NCBI GenBank assembly: GCA_022393335.1
Contig: JAJEKB010021019.1
Span: 1,671,571 to 1,735,570 of the forward strand
Source: Macrotrachela quadricornifera
Lineage: Eukaryota > Rotifera > Eurotatoria > Philodinida > Philodinidae
DNA length: 64,000 bases
Direction of reading: 5' to 3'
Shown here: positions 45,961 to 58,300 of the stretch, piece by piece
Layout of the letters: every line of letters starts with the position of its first letter
Numbering within the stretch: position 1 is the first letter of the stretch
Program-made: the position numbers and the translations under genes
Notes under the pieces: generated by a model
Told to the model about the DNA's origin: nothing
Database searches by the model: none
Seen by the model: only the letters and a program-made list of their open reading frames with translations

Positions 45961-47633
45961 TAGAACAAACGAATAAATAATTGTTTTGATAAATCAAAAT
46001 AATTGTTAAATATAGCCTGACAGATTGTTAATAATGTTCGAGGTTTGACTAATAAAAATATACTATTTTGTTGATTTACAACATGGAGAAAATCTGTTGA
46101 TAATTCTCCTGATTTTGATGCACATTCAAGAAACCATTTTATATACCATTGTAAAATCTTAATTAATAAAGGTAATTTTAGTTGAGAATTATTATTTTGA
46201 GTAAATTGATTATCTCGTTGATAATTTCTAGTATTACCATATTTATCAGTTTCAATCACTTTTAATAATGGAGTTTTCCAATCATTTGTAGTTGATAAAA
46301 GCCAACATTCATTAGTAATTGTTGAAGCACGACGATTATATATGTAAGAAATATCTTTTAATTGATAATAATTATCTTTAAATATATTATTTAATTCTCT
46401 TGCTTGTCTACATGCATGTGTCATACCTTGTCCATATTGAGGATTAAATGTACACATTGCATCACCTAATAAAACATAATTTTCTGGCCATTTTTTTCCT
46501 AATAATTCAACATATTTTCTATCATTAGCTGCACGTTTATATGGAATTAATGGACCATAAATTTTTGTTGATTTTAATATTGTATAATCTTCAAATGATA
46601 AATTATCTTTAGCCCATTCTAATAAATTTTCATAAGAATTATTTGGTGGATATTCATGATTAACACAATAAAGAGCTATTGTTGATAATGTACCTAATGA
46701 ATTTTTATCTGTCGTTTTTATTTGACGTATAGGAGTTATAAAAAAACCTGTATTTTTATAAGGAGAATTAGCTAATGTACCAACAATTGCTAATGAATCT
46801 AATAATTGATTTCCACATTTAAATCTTTCACCAATAAAAGTAACATATCCAAGACCATAATGTATTTGTCTTCTTGGTATAATTATATGTAAACTATTTT
46901 TTAACCATTTTATTGATGATGTATTACGACCAGTACAATCAATAATAAAATCACCATAAATATCAATTAATGATGAAGAATGATCATTTTCTTTTGATAT
47001 ATATTTAACACCTTTTATAATATTTAATGATTTATCAACAATTAATTGTTTTACTCTTTTATTACATAACCATTGAATTTTATTTTCATATTGTAAAATC
47101 AATTCTTTTCTTAAAATAATTTCTAATGTAAAACGATCAATACCTAACCAAATCATACTTTCAGGTAAATTATGATTTAATAAAATGCCATTAGTTATAA
47201 ATCTTGCTTTACTTTTTAATGGATAAGATTGAATATCATACTCATTAATTAATTTATTTTTAAGATTAGGAAATAATTCTTCTAAAATTTTTTGTCCTTC
47301 ACATTCCATAATATGTGATTGATATATTTGGCTAACACCTGAACGACCAAGTGATGTTGGACTTTCTAAACGACAACGATAATCTAAGATTTCATTTGGT
47401 GTTGATTTCATAAATTTATCATTTAAAACATCATCAGATTCAATTATTGTTATTTGTTTAAAATATTTTGATAAATATGCTGCACTTACAATACCTCCAA
47501 TACTACCACCAATTATTATTGCATGATCATATTCAGTAATATTTGAACTTATTTTCAATAATCTATTAGATCTATTGTATAATATATAATATATTATTCC
47601 AATAATAATTAATACAATAATCCAATACATCAA
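45960..47633 (-). CDS. Membrane-anchored FAD-dependent monooxygenase/oxidoreductase
   Basis: Single-exon frame of 557 aa with strongly AT-biased codons. Residues 3-19 form an N-terminal membrane helix. The dinucleotide fold follows: AIIIGGSIGG (38-47, a GxGxxG variant), ending with Glu at 65 (IIESDD) for the ribose of FAD. IDCTGR (231-236) and YVLLGDAMCTFNPQYGQGM (386-404) are the second and third FAD motifs of aromatic hydroxylase/squalene-epoxidase-like enzymes. It should use FAD and NAD(P)H with oxygen to oxidise a small, perhaps lipophilic, substrate at a membrane. Substrate unknown. Related intronless genes occur in bdelloids and in bacteria, so an old transfer is possible. Confidence 0.85.
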   Translation of the reverse strand: MMYWIIVLIIIGIIYYILYNRSNRLLKISSNITEYDHAIIIGGSIGGIVSAAYLSKYFKQITIIESDDVLNDKFMKSTPNEILDYRCRLESPTSLGRSGVSQIYQSHIMECEGQKILEELFPNLKNKLINEYDIQSYPLKSKARFITNGILLNHNLPESMIWLGIDRFTLEIILRKELILQYENKIQWLCNKRVKQLIVDKSLNIIKGVKYISKENDHSSSLIDIYGDFIIDCTGRNTSSIKWLKNSLHIIIPRRQIHYGLGYVTFIGERFKCGNQLLDSLAIVGTLANSPYKNTGFFITPIRQIKTTDKNSLGTLSTIALYCVNHEYPPNNSYENLLEWAKDNLSFEDYTILKSTKIYGPLIPYKRAANDRKYVELLGKKWPENYVLLGDAMCTFNPQYGQGMTHACRQARELNNIFKDNYYQLKDISYIYNRRASTITNECWLLSTTNDWKTPLLKVIETDKYGNTRNYQRDNQFTQNNNSQLKLPLLIKILQWYIKWFLECASKSGELSTDFLHVVNQQNSIFLLVKPRTLLTICQAIFNNYFDLSKQLFIRLF

Positions 47634-47885
47634 TATTTTAAATATTATACTAAAAATAGTACATTTTTTTCAAGTTTTTAAATTTTGGAATAGAACGCGT
47701 ACGCAAAAATTTTTCCAGATATAGGAGACTTTGATCAAACAAGATCGGTATGTCAAAAGTTATATATATATCTCAAATTAGATTATTTTCGCCTTTTCAA
47801 TCAGATGGTGAAGGTAATTTCAAATGAGTAAATTTTATTTCGACAATAAAATATGGACGTACTCACTGATAGGATACCCCCATTC

Positions 47886-48156
47886 ATTTTTTTATCTGTT
47901 GTAAGGATAAAACATACTATCATTCAGGTCATATGATAGAGGATTATAGATAACCCTGAATTGGTTCGAATAACACTATGCTTTTTCTTTACAATAGTAG
48001 AGAAAAGCTACTATTTCACAGGATAAGCTGGTGACTTTTCTCTACTATTGTAAGGACAAAGCATAATGTTGTTCGGAGTAATTCAATGTTATTTATGATC
48101 CTTTACTATATGACTCAAATAATAGTATGTTTTGTCCTTATAATAGAAAAAGAACA
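47886..48156. mobile_element. Foldback MITE, 271 bp
   Basis: Arms at about 47886-48017 and 48037-48156 are inverse, and each arm is itself two inverted copies of GTAAGGAYAAARCATA, so this 16-mer occurs four times in alternating orientation. The loop is about 20 nt. It lies 250 bp upstream of the FAD enzyme start. Confidence 0.7.
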
Positions 48157-48515
48157 GTAATTGGATATCTCACCATTAAGCATGCCCACGTATAATTGTA
48201 TTAGTCATAGACTGGATATATTTAGCAATCAATCATAATAAACCATACAAAGTAGGTAATGTGATTATCGTTTGAAGGAATGCAACGAATCAAGACAAAA
48301 CATAAATATAATTGTAGAGATTCATGAAATCATGTAGTGGCGACTGCTTTTGCATAAAAAACTAGCGACAAATAAAATACGAATATTTTAAAATAGAATT
48401 TTTCACTGTTGCTTGCATTTTTATCATATTGTACTGACGAGAGAATATATCTAACTGTTGGATGTCGTTTGAGCCCATACTTTGAATATGAGTAGCAATC
48501 AATGAGAATAATAAG

Positions 48516-49083
48516 GGAACTCTTTCAAACGATATCTTCCTTTTGAGCTGATATTTAACCCATAAATGGGATGCTCATAGTGTGCATAAAAACTCAAAAA
48601 GGGTTTATGCTCTAAAATCGCTCTTCTCGAGTTATGATTATTTTAATAAATTTTTAACCAATGGCAGGATCTTATGAAAAACCATAGATCAAGGAGTTTT
48701 TATCTGAGAATTTCAGCTTAGAAGAATGCTTCTCTTCTAAGATAATACGTTGGAAAAAGTCACTACTTTCCCACAACAGTCCCGAAAAAAGTCCATTTTT
48801 GAGATATCCCATATCTTGAGAAACACTTATCCGTTTGAGCTGAAACTTTTAGGATATAATTAGGTTCATGAGATCTGTTATTAGAGAAATTTTCAGATGA
48901 AAATGTTCTGATCTGTAGTTTTTCATAAGATCTTACGATAGGCTGGAAATTCAATAAAATGTTCATAACGCGAGAAGAGAGGCTTAAAGGTGCGAACTTT
49001 TTTGAAGCATTTATGTACACTACGAGCCCTATTTATGGACTAAATAACGGCTCAGAAAGAAAATATCATTTGGGAGAGTTTTC
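48516..49083. mobile_element. Foldback element, 568 bp
   Basis: Arms at about 48516-48715 and 48890-49083 are imperfect reverse complements; blocks such as CATAAATGGGATGCTCATAGTG and GATCTTATGAAAAACCATAGATC are mirrored. No coding sequence or clear target duplication. Confidence 0.7.
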
Positions 49084-49437
49084 TTGCAAGAAAATCTTAA
49101 AAGAATTTCAGGTTACAATATGTTCCTGGGGGAGATATCGAGTTTTTAATGAATTTTCTCTATAACACTCTACTTTTGTAGCAAAGCTATGCTTTCGAAT
49201 TTTGACTTGAAACTTTGTCCACATAAAGGCCTCAACTAGACAGTAGTGTCAAACTTGAAAGTTGAATTGAAATATTCAACTCTTTTCCAGCATTCCTCCC
49301 TCACACGGAGCTGGTTCTGTACCCCAACTCCTCCCCTTTTCCTTTTTCAATAGCTGAATACTTGAATTCAAGTTTCAAGTATTACATATAAGTATGGATA
49401 TGTTATAATCTTAGTTTAACAAGCTAAACTGATTCGG

Positions 49438-49578
49438 TCATTCATCTTTTATTAATTTAATCAGAAATTGATAATCAGGTCGTTGACGAATACATCGTCT
49501 TGTAAAACGATCAGTAAATTTTATAGTAAGTGTATTTTCTTTAAGTACCATACCATTATTGAACTGTCCTCCATCCAT
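49438..49578 (-). CDS. Small frame of 46 aa, possible terminal exon
   Basis: The frame starts MDGGQFNNGMVLKENTLTIK and ends in a basic, hydrophobic helix-like segment (RQRPDYQFLIKLIKDE). Codon use resembles the true genes nearby. A 3' splice site (TTGTTAG) lies 9 bp upstream of the ATG, so it may be the last exon of a gene whose other exons I could not place. No family recognised. Confidence 0.35.
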   Translation of the reverse strand: MDGGQFNNGMVLKENTLTIKFTDRFTRRCIRQRPDYQFLIKLIKDE

Positions 49579-50177
49579 TTTTTTTCCTAACAATAGTTAA
49601 GATAATATACGAAAAAATAAATTCAAATGAATTTCTAAATTTTTATTTTATTCACTAGATAAATGTTCATATTGATAATAGTAAATAAATTTTTGAACAT
49701 TTTATACAAATTGATGTTTCCATTTTTTTATTGACGATATATAGATTTTTTGCTGTTCTTATAAATGACTCATTTTGGTTTTTTTCCCAGTACTTTTGAA
49801 CGTATAAGAAATAGTCTATAAAGACGATACGATTCTCTAACCTTTATTTTTCCGAACTACTCAAGTTTCAAAAACGCATTTTACTCCTAATATTGTAATA
49901 GATTTCTTCTTATTCAAATTTAACATTATTAATTCAATATAAAAAGGTACGTAGATATTCCAGCTTTTATAATGAATATAATTTGTCATCATAGTTTATA
50001 ACATTATAATAAAAATTCTTGATGAAATTATGCGAGTTAGATTTTCGATGAATTTAAAAGTGATTTCTTTAAAAAAGAAATAGAAAAGTTTTTTAATTTT
50101 CGTTAATATATTCCTTGAATAATTAGATTAATTTAATACCATTAAAATTTCTATTCATTTCATATTAAATAGACTAA
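49579..50177. other. Gene-free spacer
   Basis: AT-rich 5' region of the tail-anchored protein gene. Nothing recognised. Confidence 0.45.
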
Positions 50178-50964
50178 ATGGCAGAACAAATGATGGTTAC
50201 CATAACAGATTCTAGAAATTATCGTGAAATGGATGATAAAGATGTAGCTTTAGAAGCACAACAATTGATAAATGGCGCATTAGAAATGGAGAATTATCAA
50301 CCAATAAAAGATCTTGAAAAAATCAAGTTAGATAGCAGACAAGCATTAGTAAACACTCATTTTTCAACTCCTGAAGAAAAGGTAATGGCTGAAAGACTTC
50401 ATCATAATACAGATGGTTGGATAGAGACGGCAAAAGATGCTTTAAGCCTTGCTATCAACTTCGCTGGTTTAGGTAAGATTAAATAAATCATTAAGGATAG
50501 TACTCAAATTCTAATTTATAGTAACAACATGTGGACCAACAATACATGCTGGCGTTCTTCATCCTGACGATGTAACTCGTGCAACTCAACATGCAAAATC
50601 AATGAGTGAAACATTAAAAAGAATGTATAATCGAGCATGTGATATGGCTATGAATAATTCAAATGAATTATTGTTAGCAATTGAAATGAATGAGAATATA
50701 AGTCAAAACTTAATAGTAAAAACAGCAATGGAACAACATCGAAATGATTTAAAAAGATTTCAAAAAGAAGAAGTCAATGTGAATGTACCTTATCAAAGTC
50801 ATGCTAAGTTACTTGAATCGATTAAACAAACCGAATTTAATGAACAAGATGATATACGTGCGAAATCAGAACGATCTCGTCGTGCTTGGAATACAGCTAT
50901 AGCTCTCGGAGCCATCGTCCTAGCAGTTGGAGTCATTATTGGCATGGCCATATTGAAACGTTGA
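50178..50964 (+). CDS. Tail-anchored helical protein, 2 exons, 245 aa, unknown family
   Basis: Exons 50178-50472 and 50522-50964 join in phase 1 across a 49-bp intron. The product has no signal peptide. Most of residues 1-215 is charged and helical (for example LHPDDVTRATQHAKSMSETL and MEQHRNDLKRFQKEEV), and one membrane helix lies at about 221-242 (TAIALGAIVLAVGVIIGMAI), followed only by LKR. That layout is of a tail-anchored protein inserted post-translationally into ER or mitochondrial membrane with the bulk in the cytosol. It recalls SNARE or Bcl-2 topology, but I see neither the SNARE heptad zero-layer Gln/Arg nor a BH motif. Function unknown. Confidence 0.75.
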
Positions 50965-51431
50965 ACGATCAATGACAAAAATTTTTTATATATTTACTTT
51001 CAGAAGCTGAATTTTGTCATTGAATAATCTTTAATATCGATTAAAACAAAATATCAAAATAATTGACAAGATTATCATAAGGAGTATAATTATTAATATG
51101 ATTGTTTCTTTTTCGTATAGAATATTTAAAAAAACCTCTTTTTTTTTTGAACATATAGAGTGTCTTTTGCTCTATTTTTCTATGCTAGTTGATCACTATT
51201 TAACTAATATTTTAAAACTATTGTTACATATAGAGAACATAGAACAGACAAATTACGATAAAAATGAAAGTTATATTTGCATTGTATTTTTCTTTAAATA
51301 ACATCATAGTACTTGGTCATAAGAAAAAAAAAGAAGAGATTCATTTTATTGGATGAGAAAAAAAATCCAAACTACATAAGGATCAAATTGAAATATAACA
51401 AATATTGCAAATATAAATTGAAGGATAAAGT

Positions 51432-51461
51432 CACACACACACACACACAACAACAACAACA
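51432..51461. repeat. Microsatellite (CA)n then (CAA)n
   Basis: A CA-dinucleotide run of about nine units passes directly into four CAA units, downstream of the nicotinate phosphoribosyltransferase stop codon. Confidence 0.9.
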
Positions 51462-51510
51462 TATATTTATCTATCTATTATAATTCTATGCTCACTGTCT
51501 AATTATCCTA

Positions 51511-53339
51511 TTAAGCAAGTTCACCAATAGGCACACTTTTCATCCATAGTTGATGCATAAAACTAAAGAGATTTTCAGTTATAGAAACTTTATAAGGTGT
51601 TGGATTGAGAAATCGTAAATGATCTTTACGTAATGATCCAATTTGTTCACATGCATAAGTACGTGCATCATCCCATTTTGGCAATGGATATTTAATTTCT
51701 CCATCAGCCCAATATAAATTATACATACATCGTACTGATGATGGTGTAACATAAGCACGTTTTTTTTCTAAAAATGGATGTTGACAAAGTATTCGTACAT
51801 TAGCTTGTGGTTCAGGTTCATCAATTTTAGTTAATAAATCACATAATGCTTTACCATCACGACCAAATAATCGATAGAGATTTTTTCGACCAGGTATTGT
51901 TACTTTTTCAATATCTTGACTAAGTTTAAGACGTGGTGAACCATTTAACTACATAGATAAAAATATTCTTTTTTTTTTGTTTTTATATTATTCAAAACTT
52001 ACTTCAACTAATTTATAAACACATCCAAGTGCTGGTTGTTTTTGACAAGTAACTAAATGTGTTCCAATTCCAAATGTATCAATAGCATGATCTTGTTTTT
52101 CTAATGAAATTAATATTTGTTCATTAATATCATTACTTGCTACAATATTAAAATCTTTCATATAAGATATATTAAATTTTTGAGCAACTTCTATAAATCT
52201 TGAACGAACTTCTAATGATAAATAAGCTAAATCACCTGAATCTAATCGAAGACCAAGTGCTTGATAATTACATTCATGTAATGCACGAGCAACAGCTAAA
52301 AAATTTGGTACACCTGATCGAAGAACATCATATGTATCGACTAGAGCAAGAAAATTAGTAGGAAATGCAATAGCATAAGAGATAAATGCAGCTAATTCGC
52401 CTTTATTTGTTTCTTCTGGAAGAATTTTAAGTATTGAACCAAGTTCATCGAGATATTTCAAACATAAATCAGCAAATGGACGAGATTCTCCACTAATCCG
52501 ATCGGATAATTCACGAATTTTTAAGTCATTCATATCTCCATATGAATTAACATATGCATGTGCATGAGTTCCTAAAATTAATAAAAATAAAACAAAACAT
52601 CTTTCAATCATCAATATTTACCTTTAATAGGAATTCCATATAATTTTCCTGCTAGTACATTCGATGTTCCATCAAATCCACCTAAATAACAGTATTTCGA
52701 AGCACTTAAACCTCCATCTGGACCTTGTGCACGTCGAAGACCAAATTCATGAAAGGTTTTATTACCTCCTGTTGTTGCACGAAATCGAGCTGCATTTGTT
52801 GCTACTAAACTAGCATAATTAATTAATGTTAAAAGAGTTGTTTCAAGTAATTGTCCTTTTAAAAGTGGTCCTTCAATACGAAGTAAAGGTAAACGAGGAA
52901 ATACTACAGATCCTAAATAATAAATAAAATCATAATTAAATATTTGAAAAAAACTATTTCTTACCTTCAGGTATGCCATAAATTTTAACATCATTCATGT
53001 TAATTGTAGCGAGATAATCATAAAATTCTGTTTCAATATAATTTGGTAACGTATTTCGAAGATAATCAATATCAGTTGTTTGAAATTTATAATCACGAAT
53101 AAATTTTAAACATTCTTCTAAACCAGCAAATAAAACAAATTCTCCTCCAAATGCTAGAAAAAAATTTACAATAATTTCAAAAATGACATTCGAATATACT
53201 AACGATTTTTACGAAAAAATAAATCAAATGTAGCTATGTCTTCATGCTTACGATTCTTCCAATAAGCATAAGCCATAGAAATTTGATATAGATCAGTAAG
53301 AAGTGGTAGAACAACATTTGATTGAGATGCATTTGCCAT
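51511..53339 (-). CDS. NAPRT: Nicotinate phosphoribosyltransferase, 5 exons, 540 aa
   Basis: Exons in coding order are 53339-53204, 53153-52965, 52912-52622, 52571-52003 and 51948-51511, all in phase, giving 540 aa, close to the animal enzyme. It converts nicotinic acid, PRPP and ATP to nicotinate mononucleotide, the first step of the Preiss-Handler route to NAD, in the cytosol. Signature segments are [15 protein letters not shown] at the N-terminus, [13 protein letters not shown] (about 164-176), [30 protein letters not shown] and [10 protein letters not shown], which cover the substrate and phosphoribosyl binding sites. No damage is seen. Short introns of 43-54 bp are typical of this genome. 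Confidence 0.95.
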
Positions 53340-55019
53340 AAAAAATAATCTTATATTTTTCGTTCAAATTTCACTAATTATAACAATGATAATATTTTTT
53401 TTTTTTTGAATAAAAATACTTAAACAATCTTGAATATCTAGAAATAAAGATAAAACGAGAAAGTATGTCATTATAGTAACATGAAAGTGTAGGGCAAATT
53501 CTTGACTTCTAGAATAATATCATAATCGAAATAAATTATCGAGAGTATAGGCGTTAAACTCGATTATATTTGTAGTATTTTCCACTAGTTATACTTATCT
53601 TTCTAGTTCGATGATCATAAAGTACAGATAAATTAAGACAGAAAAACTGCAAAAATATTTACGTATAACTATCAGCGATAGTACCACATGACGAAGAAAT
53701 TTTCTCATGTATATATATATAACTGGTGTCTTCTTTTTTTCTTTCCTTCCTTCTCGCTTTTCATCAACTCATTTAGTGATATATCAGAGCAATTTTTTTT
53801 TTGTGTCTGTGCCGAGCGTAGCACGAGGTCATTCTAATTCGATGTTGCGATTTTTTTCTTTCCTTCTTTCCTTCTTTCTTTCGTCCGTTCGCTCTGTTTA
53901 TTCTTCTTTTTTTTTTTTTTTTCTTCTCAAAGAGAAAATACTTATTGTATTGATGTACTATTTTCTCATTACATCAAATCAATCACATGTCTTTTCAGAA
54001 TGTTTTAGATTATGATCAATGTATATGTTAAAAGAAATATTGCATTTTAATGTGTTATTTTTTCTTTTGAATTTTTCTAGGATATAATGAATAAATATTA
54101 TGTAATGTGAGTAAACGAATGAACATTTATAATAAAATATTCTTTGGAAAGAAACAAAGTTAAATAAAAAGTACTCATGTCCTATTTTAAATAAAATTTT
54201 CCATATATCGAATGTCTAAAAAGTCAGAATTACTTAATAATAATATTCAACATGTATTTCACATATCTTACAGGTAGATTGTTCTTGTGTAGAAAAAAAA
54301 TATCATTTGATTTTATCATTTTTGCATGTTTTTTTTCTTGACAACATAAAAATAAAGCAATTAACACAGATATTAATGTTTTAAAATTTTTAATAATAAT
54401 ATGAAGAATAAATTCATCGAGAAAAAATAAATAACAGAATCACAGACTAACCATAGAGAATTGTTGCTATTAGACGATGAACAGAAATATTGTATTCTTG
54501 TTATTCAAGACAAATCGATTGCGACATCTGCATAATGGTATATGAAATTAATAAATATTTGTTTCTGCAAAATATTCATGTGTTTTGTTAAATAAACTTT
54601 ATGACGTAAGACATAATGTTCAACTAATATACAATGTGAATAAAGAGGAAAAAGTCAAACTGTGAAACAATGCAAAAAATTATGCGAATAGAATAATAAA
54701 ATAATTCAATATTAATTTGTTTAAACCATGCAAAGCTTAATTGGAAGAGAACATCAAATAGTGGAATTATATCTAATTGTAGAATCATTATATAGATTAT
54801 CTTTAACTCCAATAAAGAAATCAGTCATTAATAGAAATTCATTTATATTCTGATGGACAATGTTCAATTTATAAAAAGAAACAATGCATTCAAATGTTAG
54901 AAATAGTCATAAACAAGCTATATTTCATTCTATCCATATATTAGAAATAGAATGAATTATAGACACATTAAAAAAGTAATTGACATGCAAAGTTTTTTCA
55001 TTGGAGAAATTTAATCTTC
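53340..55019. other. 1.7-kb gene-free stretch
   Basis: A strong plus-strand pyrimidine tract (TTTCTTTCCTTCC type) runs from about 53725 to 53930. The open frame there (53707-54015) is a low-complexity artefact. The rest is AT-rich with nothing recognised. Confidence 0.5.
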
Positions 55020-55023
55020 TTAA

Positions 55024-55928
55024 GGGGCCCCCCCTCAGAAAAATGACTTTTCTGAAAATAAATCAATATTGAGTTTTTAGTATAGGAAGATGCACAGGAA
55101 TCTCCTCTTTCAGAATATGTATGGCTTTTTGAAAAATGGCGAGGTTTCAAAAGACTTATCGTAAAAAATCCCCACCCCACTACCCAGTTTTCTTAGGAAT
55201 TTCTTCGATTTTTCCGTTTTGAAAACTGCTTATTGTTTCATATAACAGCATTGCATATAACATTTTTTTTTGTATTAAATATGATAGATGGCGTTAGCTT
55301 ATTCACTTGTTACACGCTTTAAAAAAGTCCATTGACATATATTGAAAATATACTATGTAAACATGTTTTTTTGTAATTTGACTGTAAAAATCCATTTCTA
55401 AAACTTCTTTTGCGTTTTTCTCAGAACATAGTTTCTAATCAGAAAAATTGGAACTAGTTTCTCCTGTCTTGAGCTATATCCAATATTTTTTTTTTGTTTT
55501 AAAGGTCTCAGCGAAAGCAAACTTTTGTCCGACCAGTTTTTTTAAAGTCGATTCCTGGGTTGAGAAAAATGATATTCACTGGCGTTAAACCATCATTTTT
55601 TCTGGTGATTTTCAGACCCAAGCAGTAAAATGGTTCTAAAAAATCAATAAGATTGAATTTAAAAATTCTGTTCGGACAAAAGTTGCGTCCTGACATTAGC
55701 TTTAATTTGAGACAAGCTCGACCTCAATATCTTGTGTTATGGCCAAGTTATATCGATTCTCCTGAAGGCCAAAAATGACCTATGACTGAGCTGAAACTCC
55801 GGTCTAGTACGGCGTATCGGGCTGAAATTTTTACCAGAGGCGTATCTCACCAGGATTACTCATCCCTAAAAATTTCAGCTCAAAAGACCAATTCTAAGTG
55901 GGAAATCATTTCTGAGGGGGGGGGGCCC
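55024..55928. mobile_element. TTAA-flanked element with G/C-tract termini (piggyBac-like MITE)
   Basis: TTAA flanks both ends (55020-55023 and 55929-55932). The left end GGGGCCCCCCCTCAGAAA is the inverse of the right TTTCTGAGGGGGGGGGGCCC. The interior holds a second inverted repeat centred near 55600, with TTTTGTCCGA and TCGGACAAAA at about 55525 and 55673. No transposase. TTAA targeting suggests mobilisation by a piggyBac-type enzyme. Confidence 0.75.
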
Positions 55929-55932
55929 TTAA

Positions 55933-57038
55933 GCAAACATTTCAGATGAATTTATCAAATGCTTTAGAAACAAGCCATATATGATGAATATCACCAAACG
56001 AATAATAAAAAAGTACTTCTTCCCTTTCTCATTCGCATCTATTTTAAAAGAAAAAGTATTCTTGTAGATAGATAGCAACACATTACGTATGAGTCGGTGA
56101 CGATATGGTAGAAGCCATTATGTTTATTACTTTTGTCTACAAACGATCTCTTACTTCATTCTTTTCTGCTGTAAATATAGTTCGATATAATTCTTAGAAT
56201 AATTTATAATGAAATACATATTTTTGTGACAAAAATAAATGTAATACCTTACTTGTTAGTAAACCTTCTTCACCATTATTATTTAATCTTATATTTTCAC
56301 GACAGACACATTTCTGATCAATTAACTTATTCTCAAGCGTTTAAACTTCCATAGATTAAGAATTCATAGAAAAAGTACAAACATGTCGTAATGACAAACG
56401 AAGATAAATACATGTTTGTATCATTCGGCATGATGTTGATTTGACTAGATCATCACTTCAGTGTATCATTTCTCTTCTTACATGCGCATTTTATAGACAC
56501 ATATGCAGATCAAGCGGTCACATATGAGAGTACAAAGGAAGAAGATCAGCCTATGGTGAATTGGTCAAGCAGGTGAAAGATAACGGTAATTCATCGTTAT
56601 ATAGGTTTCGGCTACTTATGCAACAATGAGATCAAAATTTTCTGTTGTGTTGCTCAATTTTAATCTTTTTTCTTTTTTGCGATAACGTCAAACTTCGATG
56701 GATAAATCCATTTCTGTATATTTTTTTGTAAACACGTTTTCGGAAAGAAAAGTATCTAGAAAATATACAAAAAGTAAATACTACTCTAATGATGATAGCT
56801 TTTTTCAAGTTAATCACGAATCCAACCAGGAAAAAATGTTCGGCAAGATGAAAAATTAAACAAACTAATGATCCTTTTTTGTTTCAATCGAAAATCCATT
56901 GAGAAGATTCAATGATTAAAAAAAGATTAATCTAATAGAATTTGTTTACTGTTCACCTCTCAATTGGCATCTATATTCCAAAATGAATACGATGAGTTCA
57001 TTTATTTAAAAAAAAACGAGTCATTCTATATTGAAATC
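55933..57038. other. Gene-free stretch
   Basis: AT-rich, including the 3' flank of the ubiquitin-domain gene. No gene or element recognised. Confidence 0.45.
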
Positions 57039-58300
57039 TTATTCCGTTTCCGTATCATCATTAGCAAATGTAGATAATATCGTTTTCCTTAATTCTGGAA
57101 TATGATTTGATTCCGGTAATTTATGGGTTTTGTACAATAAATTCCAAAGAACATTTTGACCTTCTAAAACAAAATTTTGCAATTCCATTGCTGGTAATTG
57201 ATTGATATGTTCGATATCTTTTAATTTCAATTTGAAAACTTGTTTAACTGCTTCTTTACCATCGTAAGATATTGTATCAAAATCTTGTCGACCACTAGTA
57301 ATATGATACATTGCACCTCGTAATTTTAGTACTAAATGTATGGTAGATTCTTTTTGTATATTATAGTCTTCGAGTGTCGTCTCATTTTCTAAGCTTTTAC
57401 CAACAAATATAAGACATTGCTGATCAGAAGGAACACCTTCGTGATCTTCTATGATCTTTCTCACCGTCTCTATTGTCATTGATTTGTTTACTACTATGAC
57501 AATAGTACTTCCATTAAGAACTTTCACAAAGATTTGGAAAGGAATAGTCGATTCCATGGCCCCAGCCTTTAAAATAAAAATAAAACAGTGATGTTTAATT
57601 GAAGAAAAAAACTCTCATTATTTACCGTTTCTTCAACAACCTTCGCCATAATGTAGTGTTTATTATCATTCAACTGATATGACAAAATGGAATCATCCGA
57701 TTGGAGTATTTTACTATTATCCCAAGCCAATTTAACCGATTTCCCACTATAATTTTCTGTACATATTCTCAATTCAATACTAGTAAATTGTACATAATTT
57801 TTTAATCTCATTTTTATCTTTTCTATATTGTCGGAAGGTAAAATTTTTAGGGCAAGATGATGAGACCATGTCTCCTCACTTGTACCAATCCATACATTTA
57901 GTTCGGAGTATGTAACAAATTGAAAAGCATCTGAATATTTAGATATAGTCGATTTTAAATCAGATTTCCATAATGGCACGATTTGATCTTCAATCATTGT
58001 TCCAATATACATTCGTTTTTGTAAATATTTAGGCATATAATTTTTTGTATAATATTCGACAACTTGATTGACTAATTGATGATCCAGAAATTTATCATAT
58101 ATTTTATTACCAGATGGATCAACAAATATCAACGAACGAGATTTCAATTGATCTTTTATGGTCTTATCATTTTTACATCGATTCTCAAGATTATTTGCCA
58201 TTTCAGTCATTTGATTCTTAATATCTTTTACATGGGAGACTAACTTTTCATAATCAAATGAATCTGGTATCGTCGAATCAACGCTTACAGTAGCCATCAC
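57039..58300 (-). CDS. Protein with internal ubiquitin-like domain, 2 exons, 400 aa
   Basis: Exons 58300-57626 and 57566-57039 join in phase 0. Residues about 15-52 are a charged, possibly coiled-coil helix; the rest of exon 1 (to 225) matches no family I know. Exon 2 opens with a ubiquitin-like domain at 235-309, very close to ubiquitin: [49 protein letters not shown]. Equivalents of Lys6, Lys48 and Lys63 are kept; Lys11, 27, 29 and 33 are replaced, and the terminal Gly-Gly is Gly-Ala. The chain continues for about 90 residues ([18 protein letters not shown]...). The domain is thus internal and probably not processed; it may act as a docking module for proteasome or ubiquitin-binding proteins. 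Role inferred only. Confidence 0.85.

Noticed and set aside
53707..54015. 102-aa plus-strand frame
   Set aside because: Created by a long pyrimidine tract; Phe/Ser-rich low complexity.
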